Source: Methanospirillum sp.
GTDB lineage: Archaea; Halobacteriota; Methanomicrobia; Methanomicrobiales; Methanospirillaceae
Assembly (NCBI GenBank): GCA_028679485.1
Contig: JAJRBL010000018.1
Span: 1 to 7,203 of the forward strand
Reading direction: 5' to 3'
DNA length: 7,203 nt
The notes beneath the pieces were generated by a model, which saw only the letters and a list, made by a program, of their open reading frames with translations, searched no databases and was not told the DNA's origin. The position numbers and the translations under genes were made by a program. Below, piece after piece: positions 1-6,166 of the stretch; positions within the stretch are counted from its first letter, which is position 1; each line of letters starts with the position of its first letter.

Positions 1-709
1 GTACCAGTTCCTCCCCCTCCGGTTTATGGAATAGGGGGAGATCCCGGTCTATGGTCACCACCTGGCGGAAGGTCAGGGTGGTCTCCCCGTTCATCGGGTT
101 ATACCCCTCCTTCTCTCTTGTTGATCGGTACACGAGCACTCCCCTCCTCTGCCACGCCGGGGTTCTGGCAAGGTTTACCCCCCGGGAGAAACAGAGTTCA
201 TGAAGACCAGGGGAATCCACCTGGTTCAGACGCATTGCAGCATCATGCGCACTGAAACCCTCCTTCATGAGAAGATTCTGGCTCCATCCGTTGATATGAT
301 TCCGCCATGCCTCATTCTGCCTCCAGACAAGATACGGGATGATATGATCAGGAGTAACGGGAATCACCCGGGAATCAAAGGCAACAGGCTCTGTAAGACC
401 AAGGTGTATGGTCAGGGAACTTGCCGCAAATGATGCCAGTACCGAATCTATCTTTTCTATACGTCCCTCAAAGGGGAGAAGAAAGAATAACAGGCTTATC
501 TCGTCGGAAAACGTGTAACCGAATTCAGGGGCAAACCCGGCATCACGGAACAGATCTGCCGTGACCCGGACCATGGCTTCGGCGAACCGCTCGTCAAAAG
601 GACGGACAAACTGCTGATCTTTGGAGAAATGATGAAAAGACCTGCCGTCCAGCCTGACAATCAGGGGTGAGAGGGCACCAATTCCCGAGTATACCTCCCT
701 CTCCTTCAT
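1..709 (-). CDS. Thg1-like tRNA 3'-5' nucleotidyltransferase (TLP), 3' end beyond the window
   Basis: An open frame of 236 codons runs leftwards from an ATG at 709 to the window edge with no stop. The N-terminus has the Thg1 palm signature VRLDGRSFHHFS (residues 18-29), with D21 and G22 matching the first metal site. GYTFSDEIS (64-72) supplies the second acidic pair, D69 and E70. WRQNEAWRNHIN (129-140) matches the conserved WRQ...RN block of this family. Known role: Thg1/TLP enzymes add nucleotides to tRNA 5' ends in the 3'-5' direction, either G-1 of tRNA-His or templated repair of truncated tRNAs, using ATP or GTP activation. Archaeal members are about this length, so probably only a few residues are missing. 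The start lies 12 bases after the stop of the PRC-barrel gene, without a clear Shine-Dalgarno, suggesting co-transcription. No in-frame TAG is present. Family assignment is firm; G-1 addition versus repair cannot be decided here. Confidence 0.9.
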   Translation of the reverse strand, partial: MKEREVYSGIGALSPLIVRLDGRSFHHFSKDQQFVRPFDERFAEAMVRVTADLFRDAGFAPEFGYTFSDEISLLFFLLPFEGRIEKIDSVLASFAASSLTIHLGLTEPVAFDSRVIPVTPDHIIPYLVWRQNEAWRNHINGWSQNLLMKEGFSAHDAAMRLNQVDSPGLHELCFSRGVNLARTPAWQRRGVLVYRSTREKEGYNPMNGETTLTFRQVVTIDRDLPLFHKPEGEELV

Positions 710-721
710 AAGAACAGGTAT

Positions 722-982
722 TCAGAGTTCCCCTTCGGCCTTGAACATGTTGGGAATGTGCCTGATAACTATCACATCCGAGATACTCTTTACCAGGCGG
801 TAGGGTATTTTAATTCCCTTGTGGGACTTGAGTTCCATGACCTCGGCATTCAATTTGCCCACAGCCAGGGAATCTATCCTTTTTGAATCGATATCCAGGA
901 TTATATCCTCAACCTCGCCGATGAACATACCGTTTTCAGAGTAAATTTTGAGTCCGATCAGGTCAGTTATCTGATTCTTCAT
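722..982 (-). CDS. Small PRC-barrel domain protein
   Basis: This 86-residue protein is a single PRC-barrel domain. It begins with DLIGLKIYSENGMFIGEVEDI (residues 7-27), the typical PRC opening in which a G-x-x-(I/V)-Y/F segment is followed by G-x-(V/I) and an acidic strand. It continues with DIDSKRIDSLAVG and ends the fold around KIPYRLVKSISDVIVI. There is no signal peptide or membrane segment, so it should be cytoplasmic. PRC-barrels are protein-interaction modules. In Haloferax, short PRC-barrel proteins (CdpB1/CdpB2) take part in FtsZ/SepF-based division, and CdvA of Crenarchaeota also carries one; a division role here is only an inference. It is first in a two-gene unit with the Thg1-like gene, 12 bases upstream of it. 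A TATA-like element lies at 1019-1026. The ATG at 982 fits the domain start; no Shine-Dalgarno is seen. Confidence 0.88.
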   Translation of the reverse strand: MKNQITDLIGLKIYSENGMFIGEVEDIILDIDSKRIDSLAVGKLNAEVMELKSHKGIKIPYRLVKSISDVIVIRHIPNMFKAEGEL

Positions 983-1018
983 ACTGCATTGAGTTTACAA
1001 CCGGATAACAGAAAAATG

Positions 1019-1026
1019 TTTTTTAT
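1019..1026 (-). promoter_or_regulatory. Probable TATA box of the PRC-barrel/Thg1-like unit
   Basis: Read on the minus strand this is ATAAAAAA, centred about 40 bases before the ATG at 982. An archaeal start site about 26 bases further on would fall near 997 and leave a leader of roughly 15 bases. This is an inference from spacing and AT content only. Confidence 0.4.
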
Positions 1027-1050
1027 GATGCACCTGGAAATATCCCAAAA

Positions 1051-1098
1051 TACCGGGAACACCAGGAAGATTTTCCGGTGACCAGGGAGTCCCCGGTA
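1051..1098. repeat. Nested imperfect inverted repeat in the divergent intergenic region
   Basis: Outer arms TACCGGG (1051-1057) and CCCGGTA (1092-1098) are perfect complements. Between them, 1060-1080 can form an inner stem with CACC pairing to GGTG at its base, one A/C mismatch, then four more pairs (one a G-T wobble) closing a short loop. The element lies upstream of the protease promoter, so it is more likely to act as DNA (an operator) than as RNA for that gene. Function unknown. Confidence 0.4.
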
Positions 1099-1116
1099 CA
1101 CAGGAAAGTGAATTGG

Positions 1117-1124
1117 TTTATAAA
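1117..1124 (+). promoter_or_regulatory. Probable TATA box of the site-2 protease gene
   Basis: TTTATAAA is a near-consensus archaeal TATA box in an otherwise GC-rich stretch. Transcription would begin near 1145-1150, giving a leader of about 95-100 bases before the ATG at 1245. That is long compared with the other promoters in this window. The position also argues against translation from the TTG at 1113, which would lie upstream of the transcript. Confidence 0.5.
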
Positions 1125-1152
1125 GGTATCCCTTTTCGGGGTTTTCCCCCGA

Positions 1153-1194
1153 TTACCGGTATCTTCATCAGGGTTATCGCAGGGATACCGGTAA
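1153..1194 (+). repeat. Perfect 11-bp inverted repeat in the leader of the site-2 protease gene
   Basis: Arms TTACCGGTATC (1153-1163) and GATACCGGTAA (1184-1194) are exact reverse complements separated by 20 bases. If the TATA box at 1117-1124 is used, the whole element lies in the 5' untranslated leader and could form a stem-loop. It could equally be a dyad binding site for a dimeric regulator. The right arm is also complementary over nine bases (1181-1189) to 1125-1133, just after the TATA box, so an alternative pairing exists at DNA level. Confidence 0.55.
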
Positions 1195-1230
1195 CAGGAA
1201 AACGGATTTTGTATGTACCAGGAGAACAAA

Positions 1231-1234
1231 GGAG
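1231..1234 (+). promoter_or_regulatory. Shine-Dalgarno that sets the protease start
   Basis: GGAG preceded by AAA lies 10 bases before the ATG at 1245. No comparable site precedes the upstream TTG at 1113. This supports the start at MEGSF. Confidence 0.5.
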
Positions 1235-1244
1235 TATACCTGAC

Positions 1245-2378
1245 ATGGAAGGATCTTTCAGAATCGGCAGGATTTTTGGCATTCCGGTCTTCATCCACTT
1301 TACCTTTCTTCTGGTCATTCCGTTGTTTGCCTGGATAATCGGGACAGATATCGGATATTCGGTCAGCCTGGTCACCGGCATTTTCAGGGTGGAGATAGAT
1401 GACACGCTCATTCTTACCGGTTTCATTCCGTATATTCTCGGAGCCGTCATCGCCCTCGGGCTCTTCCTCGGCGTGTTCATCCATGAACTGTCCCATTCCC
1501 TGATAGCACAGAGGGCAGGAATTCCCATCGAGAGGATCACCCTTCTCTTCTTTGGGGGGGTCGCCTCTATAGACGTGCGGGAACCTGATCCTAAGACCGA
1601 ACTGGTCATGGCACTGGCAGGACCAGTTACAAGCCTCATACTCGGGCTCGTAAGTGCAGCACTCTTCTACGGGACAAGCCAGGCCGTGCCGGGAACACCG
1701 GAAACCGGGCTTGTCATGTATATCTTCGGGTATCTCTCACTGCTGAACCTGCTTCTCTTCGCGTTTAATCTTCTGCCCGCGTTTCCCATGGACGGGGGAA
1801 GGGTACTCAGGGCATACCTTGCAGGACGGATGCCGCTGTACCAGGCAACCTCCATCGCCTCCATGATCGGAAAGGGGTTTGCCGTAGTGTTCGGCCTTAT
1901 CGGTCTCGCCCTCTTCTCTCCGCTCCTCATTCTTATCGCATTCTTCATCTATATCGGGGCAAACCAGGAGGCGGATGTAACCAGGTATAATTTTCTCCTC
2001 CGTGACGTGCAGGTCGGCCAGGTAATGTCCAGGCCAGTGACTTCGGTCGATCCCGTAATGCCGCTCACGGCGGTCTGGAACCTTATGTACCAGACAAAAC
2101 ACCTCGGATTCCCGGTAACCGACCGGGGAGTGCTTACTGGAATAATCACCCTTTCGGACCTTGCAAGAACCCCGGCTCTTGACCGGGATGCCATGCAGGT
2201 TCGTGACGTGATGACGAGGGATGTGATCACCCTTCCCCCTCAGGCCCAGGTGATGGATGCACTGCGGATCATGACCAGGCAGGATATCGGGAGGATCCCG
2301 GTGATGGACGGGGAGACCATCGCAGGAATCGTGACCAAATCAGATATCTTCACGGTGATTGAACTTCGCGAGGTGTAA
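1245..2378 (+). CDS. Site-2 protease family (M50) intramembrane metalloprotease with two CBS domains
   Basis: A 377-residue polytopic membrane protein. Hydrophobic segments lie near residues 12-32, 57-82, 119-142, 155-180 and 207-237. The zinc motif HELSH (80-84: H80, E81, H84) and the second metal-ligand motif PMDGGR (181-186, D183) with N175 upstream identify an M50 protease. Two CBS domains follow at about 257-308 (VMSRPVTSV to ITLSDLA) and 319-375 (VRDVMTRDVITL to VTKSDIF). The order S2P core then CBS pair is that of the structurally known Methanocaldococcus enzyme. These proteases cleave transmembrane or membrane-near substrates; CBS pairs usually bind adenine nucleotides and probably gate activity. 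No substrate is identifiable nearby. The ATG at 1245 is chosen because the conserved region begins at once and GGAG precedes it. The in-frame extension back to a TTG at 1113 would cross the TATA box. The last 29 bases overlap the end of the convergent radical SAM gene. Confidence 0.93.
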   Translation: MEGSFRIGRIFGIPVFIHFTFLLVIPLFAWIIGTDIGYSVSLVTGIFRVEIDDTLILTGFIPYILGAVIALGLFLGVFIHELSHSLIAQRAGIPIERITLLFFGGVASIDVREPDPKTELVMALAGPVTSLILGLVSAALFYGTSQAVPGTPETGLVMYIFGYLSLLNLLLFAFNLLPAFPMDGGRVLRAYLAGRMPLYQATSIASMIGKGFAVVFGLIGLALFSPLLILIAFFIYIGANQEADVTRYNFLLRDVQVGQVMSRPVTSVDPVMPLTAVWNLMYQTKHLGFPVTDRGVLTGIITLSDLARTPALDRDAMQVRDVMTRDVITLPPQAQVMDALRIMTRQDIGRIPVMDGETIAGIVTKSDIFTVIELREV

Positions 2379-4017
2379 AGGTCAGTGCCCCGGAGGGAAA
2401 CCTCGCACCTGTTGCTTTTTCGAAGGCTTCCGGTGAACTGAACGGCCGCTTGGCAAGAACCTGCACCAGTCCTTTCTTTGAGATGCCGGGAATCCAGGAG
2501 AGGGCCTTGTGCGGGAGGTCGTTGACCGGGAGGGGATAGGGCAGGGCGGTAACCGAACGCATTCCGTGATCCACGACAATAACATCGAGAACCGTCTTCT
2601 CCGGGATCATGACAGGAATTCCCACGAGTATTGGGTATGAACCCATCTGTCTACCGAACGAGGTCTCCTCTGATACCTCAATATGTACAGAACGAAGAAC
2701 TGTCCAGGACGGAAACACTCTCCTGAGCATCGGAAGGTCGAACTGTCTCCGTGTCCATTCCTTGAATGCCTTGAACTGTCTCTGATCTACCGGGAGAGCA
2801 TTCCGGGAGTATGCCCTGGTTCCCTCAAAAGGCATCAGCTGCCTGATATTCACTCTTCTGACAAGATACCCGGCATCGAGGACAGATTCAAGGAATACCC
2901 GGTTATTCTCATAGGTTGCCGGTGTCTCACCCTCAAGCCCGGCGATGAAATTCAACCCGGGAAGAAGCTCCGGGATCCCGTCCCTTCTCCCCGATCCGAT
3001 CTCATGCACGATCCGCATCGCCTCCATGACCATGCCAGGTTCTGCCTTCAGGTTATTAGCCTCGATGACCACGGGATCAGCCGTTTCCATACCGAATGCT
3101 GCGACATCACCGGGAGTGTGGAACTCAACGATCGCTGACAACGCCTCCCGTGCCTCTTCCGGGTGACGGGCTATGGTTCCGGGGTTCACGTTGTCGATAT
3201 GCAGGGTCCTGAGATCGGGAACTTTTTGCCTGATCCCGGAGAAGAGCGATCGAATCTTCTCCGGCTGCGGGGCAGGGTACTCCCCCGAGCCGCCCTGCCA
3301 GGTAAGGATATCAGGCTGTCTCCCGATCCTGAAGTGACGGGCACCTGCCCTGGCCAGGGCAGAGATCTCGTCGATTATCCCTTCCTCGGAACGGTATACG
3401 GGTCTTCCATAGAATGGCTCGGTGCAGAACGAGCAGCCGCCGGAGATCTCCCTGCTACATCCCCGGGCTGTCTCGATCTCGCACATAACATGGGGAAACG
3501 AAGGATGCTCCCTGATGATCGCGGCTCCCTGCACTGCCCAGGGATCTTCCCTCAGGTAATCGTACGGGGCATCAGGGGTTTTACCATCAAGCCACCTTGC
3601 CAGTGCTCCGGCAGGGGATCCGGAGAGATGGGCAGTAAACCCAAAATCAGCCGTCTTTTCTGCGGACCTGCCCCCCTGGTTTCCGGATCCGAATAGCACC
3701 GGCCCGCCCAGGAGTGATTCGGTGTTCGTAAGGGCTGTTGCGACCTGGGTTATCTCCTGCCAGTCTGCCGGCGTCCCGCCGAGGTACTTACCGGGAACGG
3801 TCATCCCTGCTATCATCACCACGAGATCAGCCCTGCCTGCTTCTCCCAGTCTCTCCGGATGAGCACGGATCTCGTCGATGGTCCGGTAGGTGACAGAAAA
3901 CCCGTTCGTGAGAAGTACCCCGGCGATTGTCCGGATATAGGGCGAGATATAGGGAGGAACACCCAGACAGGCAGGTTCATCGACGTACCCGTCGATGATC
4001 CAGGCATCAGCACTCAT
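2350..4017 (-). CDS. Archaeal radical SAM protein with C-terminal helix-hairpin-helix (COG1031/MJ1155 type)
   Basis: A 555-residue protein. Residues 1-145 look like an N-terminal alpha/beta region of the kind found before many radical SAM domains, but I see no cobalamin DxHxxG motif. The cluster motif is C187-x7-C195-x2-C198 (ETARGC, then GGCSFC), wider than the usual CxxxCxxC. The barrel continues through HFRIGRQPDI (228-237), LHIDNVNPG (272-280), FGMETADP (308-315) and GLNFIAGLEGET (354-365). The C-terminus (about 502-538, PHKALSWIPGISKKGLVQVL onward) is a helix-hairpin-helix, usually a nucleic-acid contact. The family is archaeal and, to my knowledge, without a proven reaction. The HhH suggests a DNA or RNA substrate; the operon position suggests alternatively a pterin link. 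The ATG at 4017 is preferred over a TTG two codons upstream; it overlaps the mptE stop by 11 bases. The 3' end overlaps the protease gene by 29 bases. Confidence 0.88.
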   Translation of the reverse strand: MSADAWIIDGYVDEPACLGVPPYISPYIRTIAGVLLTNGFSVTYRTIDEIRAHPERLGEAGRADLVVMIAGMTVPGKYLGGTPADWQEITQVATALTNTESLLGGPVLFGSGNQGGRSAEKTADFGFTAHLSGSPAGALARWLDGKTPDAPYDYLREDPWAVQGAAIIREHPSFPHVMCEIETARGCSREISGGCSFCTEPFYGRPVYRSEEGIIDEISALARAGARHFRIGRQPDILTWQGGSGEYPAPQPEKIRSLFSGIRQKVPDLRTLHIDNVNPGTIARHPEEAREALSAIVEFHTPGDVAAFGMETADPVVIEANNLKAEPGMVMEAMRIVHEIGSGRRDGIPELLPGLNFIAGLEGETPATYENNRVFLESVLDAGYLVRRVNIRQLMPFEGTRAYSRNALPVDQRQFKAFKEWTRRQFDLPMLRRVFPSWTVLRSVHIEVSEETSFGRQMGSYPILVGIPVMIPEKTVLDVIVVDHGMRSVTALPYPLPVNDLPHKALSWIPGISKKGLVQVLAKRPFSSPEAFEKATGARFPSGALTFTPREVQSP

Positions 4018-4636
4018 GGCCAAGCAGGGAGAGAAGCCTCTTTGCCCAGAGGAGTTTTCCTTTCTTTATCGGAGTCACTTCGGGATCCCCGCAGTCGAAT
4101 CCTGCGAGGACTACCTCTCCTGCTCCCATCTCGTACGCCATGAATACCGCCCGGTCACCATCGGTAAACCCTCCGAAGTTATGAACGTGCAGAAACGGCT
4201 TTCCCTGGGTGGTGCAGACGAGGGGGCCGGGAAACCGGGGTATCCAGGCATCAAGTCGCGGGATGTTGTCCCCGTGGGCGTGCACTACGAGGATAGTACC
4301 TTTCCGGTTCAGGTCAACGGCATACTCGTCGATACCGTCGAGATCGGTGACGATGACACGGGGGGTGATCCCATGGGACAGAAGCACTCCTGATGCCGCA
4401 TCCGCTGCGATGATACAGCCCGAAATACCGTCCAGTTGATCATGAAGACCCGGCGCATTCCCGCAGACTGTGACCGTCTTTCCCGCAATTGCATCGCGAA
4501 GAAGAGAGGAAGAATCGGTACCCGTCAGGGTCGAGAGCACCCGTGCTGCTTTCTCGTCTTCGGCCGGATCAAAACAGAAATAATCGCAGATCTCCCGGTA
4601 TAACGGTTCCCATTCCTCAAACTTCACCGTCCTCAT
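4007..4636 (-). CDS. mptE: 6-hydroxymethyl-7,8-dihydropterin pyrophosphokinase, MptE type (DUF115)
   Basis: A 209-residue protein of the MptE family. Family members transfer pyrophosphate from ATP to 6-hydroxymethyl-7,8-dihydropterin in tetrahydromethanopterin synthesis, in place of the bacterial FolK. Visible DUF115 landmarks are VTVCGNAPGL (55-64, the glycine-rich opening strand-loop), IIAADAASGVLLSHGITP (75-92), VIVTDLDG (94-101, acidic pair D98 and D100), VVHAHGDN (117-124), FGGFTDGDRAVFMA (154-167) and VVLAGFDCG (175-183). There is no signal peptide; the protein is cytosolic. The frame is open upstream to 4777, but that stretch is the shadow of the preceding gene and the family begins near MRTVKFEEWEPLY. 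The ATG at 4636 lies inside the end of the DHH gene (20-base overlap), and the stop overlaps the next start by 11 bases. It is the middle gene of a three-gene operon. Family assignment is strong; the role implies a methanopterin-using archaeon. Confidence 0.92.
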   Translation of the reverse strand: MRTVKFEEWEPLYREICDYFCFDPAEDEKAARVLSTLTGTDSSSLLRDAIAGKTVTVCGNAPGLHDQLDGISGCIIAADAASGVLLSHGITPRVIVTDLDGIDEYAVDLNRKGTILVVHAHGDNIPRLDAWIPRFPGPLVCTTQGKPFLHVHNFGGFTDGDRAVFMAYEMGAGEVVLAGFDCGDPEVTPIKKGKLLWAKRLLSLLGHEC

Positions 4637-6080
4637 CCTCCAGAAGCCCGACAAGACGGAAAAACTTCTGCAGGATCGGCTCGATAACAAGCTGAAGGAG
4701 TTCCTCTTTTTCCCGCACGTGGGTGAAGACATAAAGCGGGATGCTTGCCGCGGCCATGGTGGCATGCCCCCCGGCATCTCCGAGATCGGAGAAGGACTCG
4801 TTCATGACATTGCCGAGGTTGAGCCTGAGATCCCGGTTTCTTCCTGACATAATGATAGCTTCGTCTGTTATCCCGTACACGAGAGCCGTGCTGATGCCTT
4901 CCAGATTAATGAGAAGGTCTGCTGCCTGGGGAAGGGCATCCCGGTTCCGGACATACCCGACATTAGAGAAGAGATACCCGTTTCTCGTCTTCCTGTTCTG
5001 GATTGCAGCCCCGATGATATCGATAGTCTCGTGGGCATACTGCGGGGACATGATCTTCTCAAGGAGATCGCCGTCGCTGTACCTGAGAAGGTAGGCAGCA
5101 TACTCAAAGTCATTCGAGGTGACATTACGCCTGAACTGTTTCGTATCAGCCCTGATACCGTAGAGAAGTGCGGTTGCCACCTTTTCGTCAGGCTCAATAT
5201 CCAGTTCCTTCAGGTATTCGGTAAGAATAGTCGCACATGCCCCGGTATTCTGTCTGATATCAACAAAGATGGCCTTTTCATAGTTGCCGGTCTCTTCCGG
5301 ATGGTGGTCGATGATGATGTCAACCGGCAGGGTATGGATAAGCCCGTTGTTTGCACCAGGGCCCTTGCTGTCCACGAGGGCAATATGGTTGCAGGATGAT
5401 ATCGACTCGGGACGTATCTTCTCCATCCTGATATCGAGGAGATTGACAAGGGTGCGGTTCTCCTGGTGGCCGATGATCCCGTCATAAAAGATCCGGGCAT
5501 CTAGGTCAGGGTTTGCCTTTTTTGCTATCGTGAGAAGGGCCATGGCACTCGCAATGGCGTCAGGATCAGGATTGGTATGGGTTACGATGCCAAAAGTTCC
5601 GGACCAGGACGAGAGAAGGGTATAGAGGTCGCGGGAGATATGGTGTTTTTCAAGCCGGTGGAGGTGTTCGATGGCAGCCCTGGCGACAACCTGCTGCGGA
5701 TACAGGACAAGATCCGCACCCTCCTTGATCAGCAGTTTCTCGTTGATGGGATCCTGGGCACGTGCAACGATATGGACACGGGGATTAAATTTCCGGACGG
5801 TCTTGAGACCTGCGATATTTGCCTCGTGGTTGTCGCTGACGACAAAGGCAATATCAAAATGATCGATGCCGGAAAGCATATCCGGATCGGTTAAATCGCG
5901 CAAAAAGGCTTCTATCTTCTGCTCTCTCAATTCCTGGACACGTTCCGGATTGCTGTCCATGCAAAGAAGACGGCCCCCTTCCTTCTTGAGTTCCTCAAGT
6001 ATCAGATACCCGACGCTGCCGCATCCGCATATCAGGTATGTTCTGTTTCCGGGGGAAGAGGCAGGGCTGAATCCAGACAT
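4617..6080 (-). CDS. RCK_N-DHH-DHHA1 fusion phosphoesterase
   Basis: A 487-residue fusion. Residues 14-130 form an RCK/TrkA-N Rossmann domain with GCGSVG (19-24) and the acidic residue D42 at the end of the second strand, typical of NAD or nucleotide binding. Residues from about 160 form a DHH phosphoesterase: HTNPDPDAIASA (168-179, with H168, D172 and D174), ALVDSKG (D237), IIIDHHPEE (D258, H259, H260) and GIRADT (D312). All the usual metal ligands appear present. DHHA1 follows, with GDAGGHATMAAAS (434-446) as its substrate-binding GGH motif. DHH-DHHA1 enzymes degrade short oligoribonucleotides, pAp or cyclic di-AMP. The RCK domain suggests ligand control, and RCK proteins are associated with K+ transport, but no RCK_C domain or transporter is seen. 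It is the first gene of the operon, with a TATA-like box 28-33 bases upstream and an almost leaderless start. The enzymatic family is secure; the substrate is not. Confidence 0.92.
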   Translation of the reverse strand: MSGFSPASSPGNRTYLICGCGSVGYLILEELKKEGGRLLCMDSNPERVQELREQKIEAFLRDLTDPDMLSGIDHFDIAFVVSDNHEANIAGLKTVRKFNPRVHIVARAQDPINEKLLIKEGADLVLYPQQVVARAAIEHLHRLEKHHISRDLYTLLSSWSGTFGIVTHTNPDPDAIASAMALLTIAKKANPDLDARIFYDGIIGHQENRTLVNLLDIRMEKIRPESISSCNHIALVDSKGPGANNGLIHTLPVDIIIDHHPEETGNYEKAIFVDIRQNTGACATILTEYLKELDIEPDEKVATALLYGIRADTKQFRRNVTSNDFEYAAYLLRYSDGDLLEKIMSPQYAHETIDIIGAAIQNRKTRNGYLFSNVGYVRNRDALPQAADLLINLEGISTALVYGITDEAIIMSGRNRDLRLNLGNVMNESFSDLGDAGGHATMAAASIPLYVFTHVREKEELLQLVIEPILQKFFRLVGLLEDEDGEV

Positions 6081-6107
6081 ATTCAGGTATAAGTTGGATT
6101 ATAGATG

Positions 6108-6113
6108 TATAAA
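6108..6113 (-). promoter_or_regulatory. Probable TATA box of the RCK-DHH/mptE/radical SAM operon
   Basis: TTTATA on the minus strand, centred about 30 bases before the ATG at 6080. The expected start of transcription is near 6084, giving a leader of only a few bases. No Shine-Dalgarno precedes the ATG, which agrees with a leaderless or near-leaderless message. Confidence 0.5.
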
Positions 6114-6129
6114 GGACACGTAAATAAAA

Positions 6130-6137
6130 TATAAATA
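6130..6137 (+). promoter_or_regulatory. Probable TATA box of tRNA-Lys
   Basis: TATAAATA sits in the AT-rich run 6121-6140 and is centred about 33 bases before the first base of the tRNA. Transcription would start near 6159 and leave a 5' leader of about 7-8 bases for RNase P to remove. Confidence 0.55.
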
Positions 6138-6166
6138 TGAATTATGCTAACATGTATTGGCACAAC

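Noticed and set aside
200..433. Plus-strand frame of 77 codons
   Set aside because: It is antisense to the clearly conserved Thg1-like coding region and shows no domain.
1051..1194. Repeats as a CRISPR array
   Set aside because: The elements are short, inverted, irregularly spaced and not identical, and no cas genes are present.
1113..1244. Extension of the site-2 protease by 44 residues from a TTG start
   Set aside because: The extension is not protease-like, crosses the TATA box and the inverted repeat, and lacks a ribosome site, whereas the ATG at 1245 has GGAG upstream and starts at the conserved region.
1023..1496. Minus-strand frame of 157 codons over the intergenic region and protease N-terminus
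   Set aside because: It is highly charged, matches no domain, and its right part is antisense to the conserved protease membrane segments and HELSH motif.
3163..3696. Plus-strand frame of 177 codons
   Set aside because: It is antisense to the radical SAM cluster region, with Gly/Pro/Arg-rich composition expected of a shadow frame in this GC context.
4637..4777. N-terminal extension of MptE by 47 residues
   Set aside because: The stretch lies wholly inside the DHH gene in another frame and its Ser/Arg-rich composition is typical of a shadow; the family begins at the ATG at 4636.
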